A stretch of 64,000 nt of DNA from Methylobacillus gramineus (GTDB lineage: Bacteria; Pseudomonadota; Gammaproteobacteria; Burkholderiales; Methylophilaceae): assembly GCF_020532675.1 (NCBI RefSeq), contig NZ_JAJAVE010000001.1:620001-684000 (forward strand), read 5' to 3'. Shown in pieces: positions 60,819 to 64,000 of the stretch; positions within the stretch are counted from its first letter, which is position 1; each line of letters begins with the position of its first letter. The notes beneath the pieces were generated by a model that did not search any database, had not been told where the DNA came from, and worked only from the letters and a program-made list of their open reading frames with translations. A program made the position numbers and the translations under genes.

Positions 60819-61112
60819 ATGCGTAAATCCCTTGCAATATTCCTGGCCGGTATTTTGTACACAGTTCCCAATCTTGCAGTTTCGGCTGAAATAGATCTGG
60901 ACAGTCCGCTTGCGCCAGCAGAGAAAAAACCTGTCATCAAGCCCGATATCAAACTGCCATCACCCGGCAAGGTTGATCCATCAAAAGATGGCGCTGTGCG
61001 TCCAAAAAGGCCAGAGACTAATCTAGATCGCCCAGAGGGCAGGTCTAAGGATAATGCTCCAGCTTTGGATCCTGATGCTGAACAAATAAATCGGGGCGAG
61101 CTTAATCAATAA
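60819..61112 (+). CDS. Small secreted proline-rich protein, unknown function
   Basis: A 97-residue protein with a signal peptide (MRKSLAIFLAGILYTVPNLAVSA, cleavage before EIDLD). The mature part is highly charged and Pro/Lys/Asp-rich (EKKPVIKPDIKLPSPGKVDP, RPKRPETNLDRPEGRSKD) and looks unstructured. ATG 60819 has GGAGG about 5 bases upstream; the in-frame ATG at 60807 overlaps this SD. No family is recognised. It is divergent from the MFS gene and followed by a putative stress protein. Confidence 0.65.
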   Translation: MRKSLAIFLAGILYTVPNLAVSAEIDLDSPLAPAEKKPVIKPDIKLPSPGKVDPSKDGAVRPKRPETNLDRPEGRSKDNAPALDPDAEQINRGELNQ

Positions 61113-61167
61113 AGTTTGAATAAAACCGGCATGGTCTACCCAATGCGCATATACAAGGAATATTTAA

Positions 61168-61692
61168 ATGAATCAGAGCACGAACAAAGCGGTTGATTAT
61201 CTGGATAGCGTTACCGGGATTTACCCTGCACTAGAGGATGCCCATGCGGTAGCCAAGCAATTAATTGCTAAAGGGATTGGCGAAGATCAGATTCAAATTG
61301 CTGCCGCGCGTACTAGCGACATAAAAAGCGATGAGGATAGTAATGAGGTGCTGAAAAATGTTGTGGTTGATAGCGCTATTGGCACCACGGTGGGTGCTGG
61401 CATTGGCGCACTGGGACAGATCGCCATTGTGGCTGCCAATGTCAGCCTGTTTGTTGCCAGTCCCATCATGGCGCCTTTGGCGATGATAGGGTGGGGTGCG
61501 ATGGTAGGTGGTTTTATAGGCGCTGCAAACGGCATCTCCAATCAGGATAGATACTTCTCCGACTTGGTGCAGGATGCGGTGAATCAGGGTAATTCCGTCC
61601 TGATTGCCAATACAAAAACAGAGAAGGAAACCGAGCTTGCCAGGGCCGTGATTGGAGATTCCATGCAGCTTCATGCTAAAGCAGCGGACTGA
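61168..61692 (+). CDS. Glycine-zipper membrane protein, general-stress-protein-17M-like
   Basis: A 174-residue protein. The N-terminus (VTGIYPALEDAHAVAKQLIA) resembles the small alpha/beta domain of general stress protein 17M/YflT-like proteins. The centre has glycine-rich hydrophobic helices (AIGTTVGAGIGALGQIAIVA; APLAMIGWGAMVGGFIGAAN), and the C-terminus returns to a soluble alpha/beta unit (SVLIANTKTEKETELARAVI). This pattern occurs in stress-inducible envelope proteins of unknown function. A strong terminator follows. Confidence 0.65.
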   Translation: MNQSTNKAVDYLDSVTGIYPALEDAHAVAKQLIAKGIGEDQIQIAAARTSDIKSDEDSNEVLKNVVVDSAIGTTVGAGIGALGQIAIVAANVSLFVASPIMAPLAMIGWGAMVGGFIGAANGISNQDRYFSDLVQDAVNQGNSVLIANTKTEKETELARAVIGDSMQLHAKAAD

Positions 61693-61716
61693 GCTGGATG
61701 AGGGAATAAACACCTT

Positions 61717-61753
61717 AATAAAAAAGCCGTTGCATGCAACGGCTTTTTTATTA
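61717..61753. terminator. Bidirectional terminator before cyoE
   Basis: TAATAAAAAAGCCGTTGC paired with GCAACGGCTTTTTTATTA: a long perfect hairpin with U-tracts on both strands, serving both the stress-protein gene and the cyo operon. Confidence 0.93.
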
Positions 61754-61770
61754 AGGTCATGCCAGACTGT

Positions 61771-62694
61771 CTAATCTACCTTGATCTGCTGGGCACTTGG
61801 GGCAGAGCTTGAATGGGCGGTGAGCCACAATCCGTGCTCCTCTGGCTGCTTGAAATCAATGGACATCATGACGCTCAGTGCGGTAATGGTGACAATCGAA
61901 AACATAAACAGCTTCTTGGCCCATACTTGATCATTGCTGGTTTTATACCCTGCCAGTGCCATCCCTAGCCAGTAGATGCTAATGACACCTGCCACGATCA
62001 AATAACTATAACCGGTATAGCCACTCAAGGTTAGCATGATAGCTGCAATCACAAATGCAATGATGTAGAGCACGATATGTTTCTTGGTGGCCAGTATGCC
62101 TCTTTTTACCGGGAGTACAGGGATAGAGGCCGCGGTGTAATCCTTGAGCCGGAAAATAGCGATGGCGTAGGAGTGTGGCATTTGCCACAAGCTGAAAATT
62201 ACCAGCAATATGACCGCACCCATATCAAACTCGTTACTTACTGCACAGTAACCGATGACGGGAGGCGCAGCTCCAGACAAGCTACCAATCAGCGTGCCGT
62301 AGACAGAGTTGCGCTTGAGATAAAGGCTGTAAGCACCGACATAGATGGCAAAGCCAAACAGCGATAGCCAAACGGTCAGCATATTGGTGTTGGCATACAA
62401 CAAGGCAATGCCAGCCAGCCCCAATGAACAGCCATAGATAATCGCAGTATGGGCTGGGATCAGTCCTTGCACCATGACACGGTTGCGCGTCCGTTCCATC
62501 ATGCTGTCTATATCACGGTCTATATAGTTGTTCAGCACACATCCAGAAGCGATGACCAGGGAAATACCAATGGCGGTTGCCAGAAGCAGGGCGAAATCAA
62601 TCTCGCCCCTCGATGCCAGGAAGAAACCCCCGGCAACCGAAATCAGGTTGCCGAAGATAATACCTGGCTTGGTGATGAGTAAATATTGCTTCAT
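61771..62694 (-). CDS. cyoE: Protoheme IX farnesyltransferase (heme O synthase)
   Basis: A 307-residue UbiA-family prenyltransferase with about nine helices. Signatures are [20 protein letters not shown], the metal/diphosphate site [18 protein letters not shown], and [14 protein letters not shown]. It converts heme B to heme O for the bo3 oxidase. The start is ATG 62694 (a TTG directly before it at 62697 is possible). It is the last gene of the cyo operon, 12 bp after cyoD, and shows a link between heme import and heme use in this genome. Confidence 0.95.
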   Translation of the reverse strand: MKQYLLITKPGIIFGNLISVAGGFFLASRGEIDFALLLATAIGISLVIASGCVLNNYIDRDIDSMMERTRNRVMVQGLIPAHTAIIYGCSLGLAGIALLYANTNMLTVWLSLFGFAIYVGAYSLYLKRNSVYGTLIGSLSGAAPPVIGYCAVSNEFDMGAVILLVIFSLWQMPHSYAIAIFRLKDYTAASIPVLPVKRGILATKKHIVLYIIAFVIAAIMLTLSGYTGYSYLIVAGVISIYWLGMALAGYKTSNDQVWAKKLFMFSIVTITALSVMMSIDFKQPEEHGLWLTAHSSSAPSAQQIKVD

Positions 62695-62706
62695 CAAATT
62701 GGCTTT

Positions 62707-63039
62707 TTAATGCCTCATCATATTGTGGTTCAAGTGGAACATGATCCACAGTGAACCAATCACCACAATCGCGATAATCAGGATTGTGAAGATGAAGGCC
62801 ATGACATTCCAGCGCTGCTCCGAGGAGTTGTTCATGTGCAGGAAGTACACCAGGTGTACGACGATCTGCACAATGGCAAGCACCAGAATGCTGGTGAGTA
62901 TGACGCCAGGAGCGAGGGTGGGGAACATCACCAACGCAAATGGAATCACCGTCAGAATGACAGAAAGAATGAAGCCGATTACATATGACTTGACGCTGCC
63001 GTGGCTGGCGCCAGAGTGATCAACGTGCCCGTGTGACAT
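62707..63039 (-). CDS. cyoD: Cytochrome bo3 ubiquinol oxidase subunit IV
   Basis: A 110-residue protein with three membrane helices: [40 protein letters not shown] and [20 protein letters not shown]. The HLVYFLHM motif is characteristic of CyoD. It follows cyoC directly with no gap. Confidence 0.95.
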   Translation of the reverse strand: MSHGHVDHSGASHGSVKSYVIGFILSVILTVIPFALVMFPTLAPGVILTSILVLAIVQIVVHLVYFLHMNNSSEQRWNVMAFIFTILIIAIVVIGSLWIMFHLNHNMMRH

Positions 63040-63657
63040 TTACAGCACCCCCATCAAATAAACAACAGTAAATACGCAGATCCAGACAATATCCAGGAAG
63101 TGCCAGAACAGGCTCAGGCACATCAGGCGGGTATTGTTGGTGGTGGTCAGGCCTTTTGATGCTACCTGAGCCATCATCACAGCCATCCAGATCAAACCGC
63201 AGGTCACGTGCAAGCCATGGGTACCTACCAGCGTGAAGAAGGCAGACAGGAAGGCGCTACGGTCTGGACCAAAACCCTGGTGGATCAGGTGATGGAATTC
63301 GTTGATTTCCATCACGATGAAGCCGAGGCCGAACAGGAAGGTGACTGCCAGCCACTTGAGTACGCCTGCTTTATTACCCTTGTGCTGGGCAATCATGGCC
63401 ATACCGTAAGTGATACTACTGAACAGCAGCAGGAAGGTTTCGCCGAGGACATAATCCAGTTCGAAAATATCCTTGCCTGTTGGCCCGCCGGCAAAGCTGC
63501 CGCTAAGGACTGCATAGGTCGCGAAAATAGTCGCGAACAAAATGCAGTCGGTCATCAGGTAAATCCAGAATCCAAATATCTTGGTGGACTCTGCATCATG
63601 GTGGTGCTCATGCTCCTCAGCATGAGCGTGCTGGGTATTTAAAGTTTGACTAGACAT
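63040..63657 (-). CDS. cyoC: Cytochrome bo3 ubiquinol oxidase subunit III
   Basis: A 205-residue protein with five helices. The N-terminus is rich in histidine ([19 protein letters not shown]), after which the core reads [40 protein letters not shown] and [16 protein letters not shown], all typical of CyoC. It starts 2 bp after cyoB and abuts cyoD. Confidence 0.95.
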   Translation of the reverse strand: MSSQTLNTQHAHAEEHEHHHDAESTKIFGFWIYLMTDCILFATIFATYAVLSGSFAGGPTGKDIFELDYVLGETFLLLFSSITYGMAMIAQHKGNKAGVLKWLAVTFLFGLGFIVMEINEFHHLIHQGFGPDRSAFLSAFFTLVGTHGLHVTCGLIWMAVMMAQVASKGLTTTNNTRLMCLSLFWHFLDIVWICVFTVVYLMGVL

Positions 63658-63659
63658 GG

Positions 63660-64000
63660 TTACGCCTGACTCGCTTGTTTAGCTTGAATATGTTTGTTTT
63701 CGATTGCTGCCACTTCTTCCGCTGGCACATAGTAGTCAACATCTGTGTTGTAACTACGTGCAATGAAAGTGGCCAGCATGCCAATGGTGCTGACAATAGC
63801 CAGCCACCAGATATGCCAGATCATGGCAAAACCGAATACCAAGCTGAATGCGCTGATGATCAGGCCTTCAGAAGCATTCTTCGGCATGTGGATCTTTTCA
63901 TATTTGGCAGGGATATGGTCAGCACTGCCGTCCTTCTTCATTTCCCAGAATGCATCCAGTTCTTTCACTTCAGGTACTTTGGCGAAGTTATAGAACGGCG
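63660..64000 (-). CDS. cyoB: Cytochrome bo3 ubiquinol oxidase subunit I, C-terminal part
   Basis: The frame enters from the right edge on the minus strand ([20 protein letters not shown]) and ends at 63660, about 113 residues. The sequence matches the C-terminal end of CyoB, the heme-copper catalytic subunit, with two membrane helices ([20 protein letters not shown] and the following segment) and [14 protein letters not shown]. The catalytic core lies outside the window. Confidence 0.93.
   Translation of the reverse strand, partial: PFYNFAKVPEVKELDAFWEMKKDGSADHIPAKYEKIHMPKNASEGLIISAFSLVFGFAMIWHIWWLAIVSTIGMLATFIARSYNTDVDYYVPAEEVAAIENKHIQAKQASQA

Noticed and set aside
1-64000. CRISPR array or prophage
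   Set aside because: No regularly spaced direct repeats and no phage structural, lysis or integration genes were found on reading the window.

Overview
The window is chromosomal DNA of a Gram-negative bacterium, most likely a betaproteobacterial methylotroph of the family Methylophilaceae (Methylobacillus/Methylophilus-like). This rests on the betaproteobacterial housekeeping gene order (pilF-rodZ-ispG-hisS-yfgM-bamB-der and hfq-hflX-hflK-hflC-hisZ-purA), on a four-gene tetrahydromethanopterin/methanofuran biosynthesis cluster behind purA, and on several PEP-CTERM (exosortase-sorted) proteins. The genus is an inference. No transposase, integrase, phage gene or CRISPR array was seen.

Layout. 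1-8611 (+): pilF end, rodZ, ispG, hisS, two oligopeptide-type ABC ATPases, yfgM, bamB, der. 8694-11380: bamD (-), then rluD-pgeF (+). 11392-24217 (-): a heme/iron acquisition island. Read leftwards it consists of two units. The first is PEP-CTERM protein 4 -> TonB receptor 2. The second is hemP -> PEP-CTERM proteins 3, 2, 1 -> TonB receptor 1 -> hmuS-hmuT-hmuU-hmuV, followed by a VOC-fold gene and a cupin gene. A ZIP metal transporter (24517-25314, +) diverges from the first unit across a Fur-box-like palindrome. 25328-32265: an orphan gene, then a TetR repressor divergent from a tripartite RND efflux operon. 32417-33811: gltX. 34065-40291 (+): hfq-hflX-hflK-hflC-DUF2065-hisZ-purA. 40301-43597 (+): dmrB-like flavoprotein, DHPS-like protein, DUF447 protein and mfnB. 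43679-47587 (+): ompA-family gene, mtaD, ubiG, gph. 47623-50632 (-): recR, ebfC, dnaX and the 4.5S SRP RNA. 50771-56073: a membrane class III adenylate cyclase (+) facing a three-gene signalling operon (-) of CHASE3 histidine kinase, CheY-like regulator and a receiver-LOV-GGDEF-EAL protein. 56074-61692: a sparse region with a small membrane ORF, tRNA-Ser(GGA), a glutathione peroxidase, srkA, a ykgO-type L36 gene, a CynX-type MFS transporter and two unknown genes. 61771-64000 (-): cyoE, cyoD, cyoC and the 3' end of cyoB.

The most unusual part is 18465-24440. Four paralogous, cysteine-free PEP-CTERM proteins with one invariant histidine are interleaved with two heme-type TonB receptors. Two of their genes are preceded by the same covarying structured RNA leader, and both PEP-CTERM/receptor junctions carry a 10-bp perfect hairpin. 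I propose, as inference, an exosortase-anchored surface heme-relay system, a Gram-negative counterpart of sortase-anchored heme relays. A second item of note is the LOV (blue-light) domain in the c-di-GMP protein at 52151-54244.
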